Shown: positions 1 through 7,386 of the stretch, in pieces | How the letters are laid out: every line of letters begins with the position of its first letter | How positions within the stretch are numbered: the stretch's first letter is position 1 | NCBI GenBank assembly: GCA_019115685.1 | Contig: DXDC01000298.1 | Location: 1-13,168 of the forward strand | Length of the DNA: 13,168 bases | Origin: Candidatus Agrococcus pullicola | Lineage (GTDB): Bacteria > Actinomycetota > Actinomycetes > Actinomycetales > Microbacteriaceae | Direction of reading: 5' to 3' | Notes under the pieces: generated by a model | Databases searched by the model: none | Seen by the model: only the letters and a program-made list of their open reading frames with translations | Told to the model about the DNA's origin: nothing | Position numbers and translations under genes: made by a program

Positions 1-1341
<1,341 letters not shown>

Positions 1342-1374
1342 TCCACTGCTCCTTTGCGTGTAACCCTGCCCGCG

Positions 1375-1380
1375 AGCATA
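1375..1380 (-). promoter_or_regulatory. Probable -10 element of acs
   Basis: On the minus strand the hexamer TATGCT lies 33 bases before the acs ATG, which would give a leader of about 27 bases carrying the AAGGAG ribosome site. No good -35 is seen at the usual distance; a GTGACA lies about 21 bases upstream of the hexamer. Inference from position and sequence only. Confidence 0.4.
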
Positions 1381-1422
1381 CCTGGTTGCGGTGGCGCAAT
1401 CTGTCACTCGAGGTCTTGCAGC

Positions 1423-1502
1423 GGAGTGTTGCTTCGGCACTCGAAACCCGGAACCTGTTCGAGATCAGTGCCGTGCATCCGGTCGAGGCAATGGAGTGTT
1501 GC
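1423..1502. repeat. 10-bp direct repeat pair and a dyad in the acs/6C intergenic region
   Basis: GGAGTGTTGC occurs at 1423-1432 and again at 1493-1502, each followed within a few bases by CGGC; the two copies are 70 bp apart. Between them lies a perfect 6-bp inverted repeat, CTCGAA (1440-1445) and TTCGAG (1458-1463), with a 12-bp spacer. The stretch from 1381 to 1564 has no convincing ORF, so these are candidate regulator sites for acs on the left or for the small RNA promoter on the right. The function is unknown. Confidence 0.4.
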
Positions 1503-1564
1503 GTACGGCTGCGCCGCAGCCTTGAAGGCGCGCGGAACCGCCGACGGAAATGCACGCGGAGCGG

Positions 1565-1570
1565 TAGCAT
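1565..1570 (+). promoter_or_regulatory. -10 element of the 6C-type small RNA
   Basis: TAGCAT fits the actinobacterial SigA -10 pattern TANNNT and lies 7-8 bases before the first hairpin of the predicted RNA. No clear -35 is seen (CCGACG is near the expected place). Confidence 0.5.
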
Positions 1571-1576
1571 GGAGCA

Positions 1577-1674
1577 CGGCGGTTCCCGCCACGATGATGC
1601 GGTCTCGGCTGATTCCCCCGAATTCCGAGCGCGTCTGGCGGCGCCCGACTCCCCCAAACGAGGGCGCCGCCTTT
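1577..1674 (+). ncRNA. 6C-type small RNA (actinobacterial C-rich-loop sRNA)
   Basis: About 98 nt with three hairpins and no coding potential. Hairpin 1 is GGCGG-TTC-CCGCC (1578-1590). Hairpin 2 pairs CTCGG (1604-1608) with CCGAG (1625-1629); its loop holds a run of five C (1615-1619). Hairpin 3 pairs ten bases, GGCGGCGCCC (1637-1646) with GGGCGCCGCC (1662-1671); its 15-base loop also holds a run of five C (1651-1655). TTT follows. Two stem-loops with exposed cytosine runs are the defining feature of the 6C RNA family of Actinobacteria. As I recall, the mycobacterial 6C RNA (B11) lies next to Rv3660c at the end of the tad-like locus and the Streptomyces one lies near its tadA homologue, so the position supports the call. 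Known 6C loops usually carry six C; here I count five in each. In mycobacteria it is thought to act by pairing its C-rich loops with G-rich ribosome sites. The 5' end is inferred from the -10 element. Confidence 0.82.
1637..1674 (+). terminator. Terminator-like hairpin at the 3' end of the 6C RNA
   Basis: A perfect 10-bp GC-rich stem with a 15-base C-rich loop is followed by TTT. It is both the last 6C hairpin and the probable intrinsic terminator. The T-run is short, so read-through toward tadA is possible. Confidence 0.6.
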
Positions 1675-1704
1675 CATCTTCTCGCGTAGCGTTCGCAAAC
1701 CGCG

Positions 1705-1730
1705 CTCCACACGGGCATCTCATCCACAGC
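1705..1730 (+). repeat. Paired CCACA box upstream of tadA (copy 1)
   Basis: A 26-bp element made of two CACA cores 17 bp apart: CTCCACACGGGCA followed by TCTCATCCACAGC. It matches the element at 3603-3628 at 19 of 26 positions without gaps. The second half (TCATCCACAG) is one base from the DnaA-box consensus TTATCCACA. It ends 51 bases before the tadA start. Role unknown; a binding site serving the two tad transcription units is the simplest inference. Confidence 0.5.
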
Positions 1731-1768
1731 CGCGGTGGCGTCGCGTGAACGTCGAGCTCCGATCGGGG

Positions 1769-1784
1769 CATGCTCTAGTGCATG
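1769..1784. promoter_or_regulatory. Inverted repeat covering the tadA start codon
   Basis: CATGC-TCTAGT-GCATG is a perfect 5-bp dyad with a 6-base centre that includes the tadA ATG. tadA has no strong Shine-Dalgarno (only CGGGG about 13 bases upstream), so the dyad could affect initiation. It may be chance. Confidence 0.3.
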
Positions 1785-2759
1785 TCGAACACCGCGCCCG
1801 TGCCCTTTGTTCCTGGCCTGCGGGTGAGTGCGCCGGGTCGTGCCGGAATGGCAGGAGAATTCGGCGAGCTCCTGCCGTTCGTGAGCGACACCAGCGTCAC
1901 AGACGTCTTCGCGGCAGCGGATGGCGTGTGGGTCGACCGCGGACAGGGTGCCGAGCTGCAATCGTTGCGGATGAGCGAGTCGCGCGTTCGTGAGCTCGCC
2001 GTTCGGTTGATAGCCGCGGGCGGGCGCCACGTGGATGAAGCGACGCCCTGCGTCGACGTCAGGATCGGCGAAGGCATCAGAGTGCATGCCGTGCTCCAGC
2101 CCGTCGCCGTGGCCGGGACGCAGTTGTCTATCCGGTTGCCGGCGGGAGCGCCGCTCGATCTGGCCGATCTCGAAAGCGGTGGCGCGTTCAGGCACGTGGG
2201 GTTGCGCGCGATCCGCAGGCTTGTCGACGAGCGGGTCAATACGCTCATCACCGGAGCAGGAGGTTCTGGCAAGACCACGTTGCTCGCCGCGATGCTCGGG
2301 GAAGTACCAGACCGCGAACGCATCATCACGATCGAGGACGTTGCCGAATTGCGCATCCGGCATCCGCACGTCGTGGCCATGCAGTCGCGCCAGGCGAATC
2401 TGGAGGGAGCCGGCGAGGTGACGCTCGAGCGACTCGTTCGAGAGGCGTTGCGGATGCGACCGGACCGCCTTGTACTCGGGGAGTGCCGCGGACCCGAAGT
2501 GCGCGAAATGCTGATGGCGTTGAACACGGGTCACGATGGCGGTGCCGGCACGCTGCACGCGAACTCGCTCGATGACGTCGCCGCACGGCTTGAAGCGCTC
2601 GGCGCGCTCGTCGGGCTCTCGCAGGAAGCCATGGGCAGGCAGGTCGTCAGCGCAATAGGCGCCGTTGTGCATGTCGAACGTCGCGAGCGATGGCGAGGCG
2701 TTGTTGCGCTGGGGAAGGTGGTGATGCGGGATGGGCAACTCGCGGTCGAAGAGCAGTGA
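1782..2759 (+). CDS. tadA: TadA/CpaF-family secretion ATPase
   Basis: 325 residues of the type II/IV secretion ATPase superfamily, which powers assembly of Tad (Flp) pili from the cytoplasmic face of the membrane. Visible are an N-terminal domain (SVTDVFAAADGVWVDRG), the linker LSIRLPAGAPLDLADLE, a Walker A motif GAGGSGKT (158-165, Lys164), the Asp box IITIEDVAELRI, a Walker B-like RLVLGECRG with Glu234, and the His box GHDGGAGTLHANS. It is shorter than proteobacterial CpaF (about 450 residues) but normal for the actinobacterial Rv3659c type. The ATG at 1782 is chosen because the homology begins shortly after it. The next gene starts inside it (29-bp overlap), indicating one operon. Confidence 0.93.
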   Translation: MSNTAPVPFVPGLRVSAPGRAGMAGEFGELLPFVSDTSVTDVFAAADGVWVDRGQGAELQSLRMSESRVRELAVRLIAAGGRHVDEATPCVDVRIGEGIRVHAVLQPVAVAGTQLSIRLPAGAPLDLADLESGGAFRHVGLRAIRRLVDERVNTLITGAGGSGKTTLLAAMLGEVPDRERIITIEDVAELRIRHPHVVAMQSRQANLEGAGEVTLERLVREALRMRPDRLVLGECRGPEVREMLMALNTGHDGGAGTLHANSLDDVAARLEALGALVGLSQEAMGRQVVSAIGAVVHVERRERWRGVVALGKVVMRDGQLAVEEQ

Positions 2760-3570
2760 CCGTGATGCGGACGCAACAGCAAGAGCCGTCGAGCGTCTCG
2801 CGGCTCTCGTGCGGGGCGGAATTCCGTTCGAACGCGCTCGCGGCTACCTCGACATTGCGCCGACGGGAGACGACGCTGCGCAGGTGCGAGCCTCCTTGCG
2901 TGTTGCCGAACGCGCAGGCTCGGGCATGGCGAGCGCCCTCGATGCAATCGCCGCTGCAGCGAGAGAGCGGGCGGGACTGCAAAGAACGCTCCGCACCGCT
3001 ATGGCCGGGCCGAAAGCGACCGCGCGGCTCGTGATGCTGTTGCCGCTGCTCGGGCCGCTGCTGGCGTTCGCGATGGGGCTCGACCCGCTGCGCGCGCTGA
3101 CGGCGGGGCCGATCGGCATCATCGCCGTTGTTATCGGGGCGGGGCTCATGGTGTGCGCGTGGTGCTGGAGCAGGGCCATCCTTCGAACCGCATCGAAGAC
3201 GGACGCGCGAGCGGGCTTGCAACTCGAGCTGCTGGCCATCGCGGTCCGCGGGGGGCTCGCGCTGAACAGCGCTCGCGAAGTCGTGTCGGCGGCGCTGAGC
3301 GAGCAGGGACTGGAGGGTTCGGATGACCCTGCCGCTACCGAGATCGCCGAACTGTCGCGCAGGGCGGGCGTGCCCGTGGGCGGGCTGCTCGAAGCAGAGG
3401 CTCGGGCGCAGCGGCACTCGGCAGTGCAGGAGGCGGAGGCGAGAGCAGCCAGGGCCGGTGTCACGCTGACGGTGCCGCTCGGTGTGTGCGTTCTGCCGGC
3501 GTTCGTGCTGCTCGGTGTCGTGCCGTTCGTGCTGGCTACCGTGCACGGACTCACCGTGCCCATCCCATAG
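2731..3570 (+). CDS. TadB/TadC-like pilus platform protein (type II secretion F family, two modules)
   Basis: 279 residues forming the inner-membrane platform on which TadA acts. The protein appears to hold two F-type modules. The first is a soluble helical part (about 19-95: VERLAALVRGGIPFERARGYL) followed by two membrane segments (about 100-117 and 126-148). The second is a soluble part (about 165-245: LELLAIAVRGGLALNSAREV, AELSRRAGVPVGGLLEAEAR) followed by a hydrophobic segment at about 247-270. Mycobacteria carry two separate genes for this (Rv3658c and Rv3657c); here one reading frame covers both, with no internal start or stop. The ATG at 2731 overlaps tadA by 29 bp; no better in-frame start is seen after the tadA stop. 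Confident about the family, less so about naming it TadB or TadC. Confidence 0.87.
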   Translation: MGNSRSKSSDRDADATARAVERLAALVRGGIPFERARGYLDIAPTGDDAAQVRASLRVAERAGSGMASALDAIAAAARERAGLQRTLRTAMAGPKATARLVMLLPLLGPLLAFAMGLDPLRALTAGPIGIIAVVIGAGLMVCAWCWSRAILRTASKTDARAGLQLELLAIAVRGGLALNSAREVVSAALSEQGLEGSDDPAATEIAELSRRAGVPVGGLLEAEARAQRHSAVQEAEARAARAGVTLTVPLGVCVLPAFVLLGVVPFVLATVHGLTVPIP

Positions 3571-3602
3571 GCACCGCACGTCGGCGGCGCCGGCAAAGCG
3601 CG

Positions 3603-3628
3603 CTGCACAGGCGCACCCTCTCCACAGC
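3603..3628 (+). repeat. Paired CACAG box upstream of the prepilin gene (copy 2)
   Basis: CTGCACAGGCGCA followed by CCCTCTCCACAGC, with the two CACAG cores 17 bp apart, the same spacing as at 1705-1730. It lies in the 147-bp gap between the TadB/C gene and the prepilin gene, 89 bp before the prepilin ATG. The same gap holds a 10-bp palindrome CCACGCGTGG. The largest break inside the cluster being here suggests that the prepilin unit has its own promoter. Confidence 0.5.
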
Positions 3629-3717
3629 TCGCAAGATGCCACCCCACGCGTGGCCCCGAACTCTTCAGACTTGGCGGTGGCGGAACACGCCGACACCCAC
3701 AACAGAAGGGGGACCAC

Positions 3718-3879
3718 ATGTGGAAACGATTGGCCGACGACGAAGGCGCGGCGACAGCGGAGTACGTCATCGCAACGATGGCTGCTGTCGCTTTCGCCGG
3801 CCTGTTGGTGGTGATTCTCAGCAGCGATGAGGTGCGTGAGATTCTCACCGACATGGTGCGCCGTGCGCTCACGGTCTAG
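3718..3879 (+). CDS. Flp-type prepilin, 53 aa (DUF4244-like)
   Basis: A short gene, ATG at 3718 to TAG at 3877-3879, with an AGAAGGGGG ribosome site just upstream. The product begins MWKRLADDEG and continues AATAEYVIATMAAVAFAGLL: a charged leader, a Gly at residue 10, a Glu-Tyr pair at 15-16 (fifth and sixth after the Gly), then a hydrophobic helix to about residue 34. G-x4-E-Y is the processing signature of Flp prepilins, so cleavage after Gly10 would leave a mature subunit of 43 residues. It is the likely major pilin of the cluster and sits where DUF4244 proteins sit in actinobacterial tad loci. The next gene overlaps its end. No prepilin peptidase is in the window. Confidence 0.85.
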   Translation: MWKRLADDEGAATAEYVIATMAAVAFAGLLVVILSSDEVREILTDMVRRALTV

Positions 3880-4192
3880 CAGAACTCGGCTCGGTGACGA
3901 GCTCGGTGCAATTGCCGCCGAGCTCGTCACGGCCATCCCGGCTGCGCTCGCGGTCGTTGCGCTGTGCATTGCGGCCGTGACGGCCGCGGCAACACAGGTC
4001 GAATTGGAATCGACCGCCGCGCACACGGCCAGAGCGGCGGCGCGCGGTGATGATCCCGGAGAGTACGCGCGCGGAGCCGAATTCAGCGTCTCGAACGACG
4101 GCGCGCTCGTGTGCGCGACCGTTTCACGCACCGTGCTCGCAGGGGCCCTCGTCATGTCGGCGCGAAGCTGCGCGGACGCCAGAGGATGGTGA
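3863..4192 (+). CDS. TadE-family minor pilin
   Basis: 109 residues from the GTG at 3863. A short basic leader is followed by GDELGAIAAELVTAIPAALA and a membrane helix (to about residue 40), then a small extracytoplasmic domain with two Cys (ALVCATVSRT, SARSCAD). G-x4-E just before the helix matches the pseudopilin processing site known in TadE/TadF. The frame is open back to an ATG at 3827, but that start would overlap the prepilin gene by 53 bp and add an unrelated basic stretch. GTG 3863 overlaps it by 17 bp; neither has a good ribosome site, so translational coupling is likely and the start is uncertain. Confidence 0.82.
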   Translation: MRSRSSRTRLGDELGAIAAELVTAIPAALAVVALCIAAVTAAATQVELESTAAHTARAAARGDDPGEYARGAEFSVSNDGALVCATVSRTVLAGALVMSARSCADARGW

Positions 4193-4617
4193 GTCGAGGA
4201 GATGGTGAGCCCGTGAAGTTCATCGCATGGCCGGATGCCCCTGCTGGGCGGCTGTCGTCTTTCGATTGGAGGTCCGACGCCGGAGGCGGCGGTGTTCTGG
4301 CGCTGACCATCGTGTTCGCAGCGGTCATGATCACCGGTGCAATCGTCGTGGCGAGCCTGGCGGTTGTGGCGGGAGCCAGGTCCGCTGCAGTGGCGGATTC
4401 GGCGGCTTTGGCGGCTGCGACAGCGGTCGCCGGCTACTCGGATGCGGACCCGTGCGGGGCCGCCGCCGAGGTTGCCGCGGCGAACGGCGCGCGCCTGACG
4501 GCGTGCGAAGTGCATGGAACTGCGGTTACGGTAGGTTGCGAGATCAGGATGGGCGGGATCTGGGTCCCGGCAGCGAGCAGGGCCGGGCAACCGGTCGAAG
4601 AACGTGACGAACCGTGA
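4186..4617 (+). CDS. Rv3654c-family TadE-like secreted/membrane protein
   Basis: 143 residues from ATG 4186. One hydrophobic segment (GGGGVLALTIVFAAVMITG and on) leads into ARSAAVADSAALAAATAVAG, then a small domain with DPCGAAAEVAAANGARLTAC. This is the standard pattern of the last gene in actinobacterial tad-like clusters. Unlike the two upstream pilins it lacks a Glu five residues after the Gly-rich site, so it may not be processed like a prepilin. Starts are ambiguous: ATG 4186 and GTG 4189 (GTGA overlap with the tadE stop) are both coupled, and GTG 4213 has a GAGGAG about 11 bases upstream. Its exact role in the pilus is unknown. Confidence 0.8.
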   Translation: MVSRGDGEPVKFIAWPDAPAGRLSSFDWRSDAGGGGVLALTIVFAAVMITGAIVVASLAVVAGARSAAVADSAALAAATAVAGYSDADPCGAAAEVAAANGARLTACEVHGTAVTVGCEIRMGGIWVPAASRAGQPVEERDEP

Positions 4618-4629
4618 TGTCGCCCCCAG

Positions 4630-4678
4630 TAGTCTGATCTCTCGAACGTTGGCTCGACGCGCGAGCCGCTAAAAGGAG
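4630..4678 (+). promoter_or_regulatory. topA promoter/leader: -10, hairpin and ribosome site
   Basis: In the 73-bp gap before topA, TAGTCT (4630-4635) fits a -10. It is followed by a perfect 6-bp hairpin, GGCTCG (4651-4656) and CGAGCC (4662-4667), and then AAAAGGAG (4671-4678), which sits 12 bases before the GTG. A weak -35 (GTGACG at 4604-4609) would need a 20-bp spacer. The hairpin ends three bases before the ribosome site, so it could tune initiation; it lacks a T-run and does not look like a terminator for the tad genes. Confidence 0.42.
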
Positions 4679-4690
4679 CAGTGAACATAC

Positions 4691-7381
4691 GTGGCACAGG
4701 CGAAGCAGACCGACCGAGGCAACAAACTCGTCATCGTCGAGTCCCCCGCGAAGGGAAAGACGATCGAGAAGTACCTCGGCGACGGCTACACCGTGTTGGC
4801 TTCCGTCGGGCACATTCGCGATCTCGTGAGCCCCAAGGAGCTGCCTGCTGAACTGAAAAAGGGCCCGTACGGGAAGTTCGCCGTCGACATCGAGAACGGC
4901 TTCGAGCCCTACTACGTTGTCGGCGCGGACAAGAAGAAGACCGTCACCGAGCTCAAACGGGCGCTCAAAGATGCGGACGAACTCATTCTCGCAACCGATG
5001 AAGACCGCGAAGGCGAGGCGATCGCGTGGCACCTGCTCGAGGTGCTGAAACCGAAGGTGCCCGTCAGTCGCATGGTCTTCAACGAGATCACGAAAGAAGC
5101 GATCGAGCGCGCGCGGGAGAACACGCGCGACATCAATATGCCGCTGGTCGACGCGCAGGAGACCAGACGCATCCTCGACCGGCTCTACGGTTATGAGGTC
5201 TCACCGGTGCTGTGGCGCAAGGTGCGCAGTGGGTTGAGCGCGGGTCGCGTGCAGTCGCCGACGGCCAGGTTGATCGTCGACCGCGAGCGTGAGCGGATGG
5301 CGTTCGTCGCGGCCGACTACGCTTCCATCACCGCGGAGTTCGCATCCGCGGGCACCGTCTTCCCGGCACGGCTTGCGAAACTCGACGGTCTCCGCATCGC
5401 GCAGGGCAGCGACTTCGACGACGGCGGTCACCTGAAGGCTGTTCGCGAACGTCTCACAGCCGAGTCGGCCGCCGAGCTCGTGAAGGAACTCGAATCGAGC
5501 GAATTCAAGGTCGCCGGTGTCGAGTCGAAGCCGTATCGCCGCCGCCCCTCCGCGCCCTTCACGACGTCCACGCTGCAGCAGGAAGCCGGCCGTAAACTGC
5601 GGTTCTCGGCGAAGCAGACGATGTCGTTTGCGCAGTCGCTGTACGAGAACGGGCACATCACCTATATGCGTACCGATTCGCCGGCGCTGTCGTCGCAGGC
5701 GATCACGGCGGCGCGTGCCCAGGCGCAGGAGCTCTACGGGAAAGGCTCGGTCCCGGACACTCCGCGCCGGTATGCGGGCAAGTCGAAGAATGCGCAGGAA
5801 GCGCACGAGGCCATTCGCCCAGCCGGTGATTCGTGGGCGACGCCGAAGCAGCTGGCCGGCAGGGTCTCGGCCGGTGAGCTCAAACTGTACGAGCTGATCT
5901 GGAAGCGCACGGTCGCGAGCCAGATGATCGACGCGACCGGCCAGACAGCCACCGTTACGATCGACTCGGAGGCGACGAGTCGCGGCATCGCGCAGTTCAG
6001 CGCGAGCGGCACCGTCATCACCGAGCCCGGGTTCCTGCAGGCGTACGAAGAGTCGGCAGAGGAGTCCCGATACGACGACAAGGACCCGAAGAGCACGAAG
6101 CTGCCCGACGTGGCAGCAGGCGACGCGCTCGCGGCCGAGAAGGTCGAATCGAAGCAGCACTCGACTTCACCGCCACCGCGGTACACCGAGGCGAGTCTCG
6201 TGAAGGCGCTCGAAGAACTGGAGATCGGCCGCCCTTCGACGTACGCGTCGATCATCGACACGATTCTGCGTCGCGGCTTCGTGACCCTGCGCGGCGGTGC
6301 GCTCGTGCCGAACTGGATCGCGTTCTCGACCATCCGGCTGCTCGAGGAGTACCTGGGCCAGTACGTCGATTACGACTTCACTGCAAAGGTGCTCGACGAT
6401 CTCGATGAGATCGCCGAGGCGAAACAGGATCGCGTCGACTGGCTCCGCGGCTTCTATTTCGGCAACGACCACCACCGTGGCTTGCGCAGCACCGTTGAGA
6501 ACATCGGCGACGTCGATGCTCGCGCGGTCAACTCGATCGAGCTCGTCGACGGCATCACCCTGCGAGTTGGGCAGTACGGACCCTACCTGGAGGGCACGGA
6601 TGATGACGGACAGCTCAAGCGCGCGAACATTCCGGAGGACATGGCTCCGGATGAGCTGACGCCGGAGCGGGCCAAAGAACTGTTCAATGCTCCGAAGCAG
6701 GAGGACCGGATCCTCGGCCAGCACCCCGACACTGGCCTCGACATCGCCGTGAAGAACGGCCGCTTCGGGCCGTACGTCGAAGAGGTGATCCCCGACGAGA
6801 TCGACCCCGATACCGGCGAGGTTAAGGCGAAGAAAAAGAACGCGCCCAAGCCGCGGCGCGCATCCCTGTTCAAGACCATGGAGCCGGAGTCGATCGACCT
6901 GCAGTCGGCCCTGCAGCTGCTGTCACTGCCGCGAGTCGTGGGTGAAGACCCTGAAACCGGCGAGGAGATCCGGGCGCGCCCGGGCCGGTACGGGCCGTTC
7001 CTGACGCGCGGGGATGATACTCGCTCGCTCGACACCGAGGACCAGCTGCTGACGATCACCCTCGAGGAAGCGGTCGAAAGGTTCAAGCAGCCCAAGTACG
7101 GCAACCGACGTGCGGCCTCCGCGCTCAAGGAGTTCGATAACGATCCCGTCTCCGGGAAGCCGATCAAGGTCAAGGACGGCCGGTTCGGGCCGTACGTGAC
7201 CGACGGGACGACGAACGCGACGATTCCACGCGGCGACAGCGTCGAGGACATCACGTTCGAGCGCGCGGCCGAGCTGTTGCAGATCAAGCGAGACAAGGGG
7301 CCGGCGAAGAAGAAAGCGCCAGCGAAGAAGAAGGCTCCCGCCAAGAAAGCGCCCGCGAAGCGCGGCACCGCGAAGAAGTAA
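4691..7381 (+). CDS. topA: DNA topoisomerase I (type IA)
   Basis: 896 residues; relaxes negatively supercoiled DNA through a tyrosyl-5'-DNA intermediate. The Toprim domain comes first (VIVESPAKGKTIEKYLG; acidic motif ATDEDREGEAIAWH), then VFNEITKEAI, the gate motif SGLSAGRVQSPTARLIVDRE, and the active site GHITYMRTDSPALS with catalytic Tyr325. The C-terminal half has four repeats with the core G-x-[FY]-GP-[YF] (VGQYGPYLEG, NGRFGPYVEE, PGRYGPFLTR, DGRFGPYVTD) and ends in a lysine/alanine/proline-rich tail (about 866-896). I see no Cys in the protein, so there are no zinc fingers, as is usual in Actinobacteria, where the repeats and basic tail do the DNA binding. The GTG start at 4691 is set by the homology and AAAAGGAG. 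It heads the topA-tmk-holB operon. Confidence 0.97.
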   Translation: MAQAKQTDRGNKLVIVESPAKGKTIEKYLGDGYTVLASVGHIRDLVSPKELPAELKKGPYGKFAVDIENGFEPYYVVGADKKKTVTELKRALKDADELILATDEDREGEAIAWHLLEVLKPKVPVSRMVFNEITKEAIERARENTRDINMPLVDAQETRRILDRLYGYEVSPVLWRKVRSGLSAGRVQSPTARLIVDRERERMAFVAADYASITAEFASAGTVFPARLAKLDGLRIAQGSDFDDGGHLKAVRERLTAESAAELVKELESSEFKVAGVESKPYRRRPSAPFTTSTLQQEAGRKLRFSAKQTMSFAQSLYENGHITYMRTDSPALSSQAITAARAQAQELYGKGSVPDTPRRYAGKSKNAQEAHEAIRPAGDSWATPKQLAGRVSAGELKLYELIWKRTVASQMIDATGQTATVTIDSEATSRGIAQFSASGTVITEPGFLQAYEESAEESRYDDKDPKSTKLPDVAAGDALAAEKVESKQHSTSPPPRYTEASLVKALEELEIGRPSTYASIIDTILRRGFVTLRGGALVPNWIAFSTIRLLEEYLGQYVDYDFTAKVLDDLDEIAEAKQDRVDWLRGFYFGNDHHRGLRSTVENIGDVDARAVNSIELVDGITLRVGQYGPYLEGTDDDGQLKRANIPEDMAPDELTPERAKELFNAPKQEDRILGQHPDTGLDIAVKNGRFGPYVEEVIPDEIDPDTGEVKAKKKNAPKPRRASLFKTMEPESIDLQSALQLLSLPRVVGEDPETGEEIRARPGRYGPFLTRGDDTRSLDTEDQLLTITLEEAVERFKQPKYGNRRAASALKEFDNDPVSGKPIKVKDGRFGPYVTDGTTNATIPRGDSVEDITFERAAELLQIKRDKGPAKKKAPAKKKAPAKKAPAKRGTAKK

Positions 7382-7386
7382 CGACC

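Noticed and set aside
1705..1730. A replication origin based on the DnaA-box-like sequence
   Set aside because: Only one near-match per element and no box cluster, AT-rich unwinding region or dnaA/dnaN neighbours.
2647..4590. A 647-codon open frame on the minus strand opposite the tad genes
   Set aside because: It is a GC-rich shadow: Arg/Ala/Ser/Pro-rich low-complexity translation without recognisable domains, opposite five plus-strand genes with clear family motifs.
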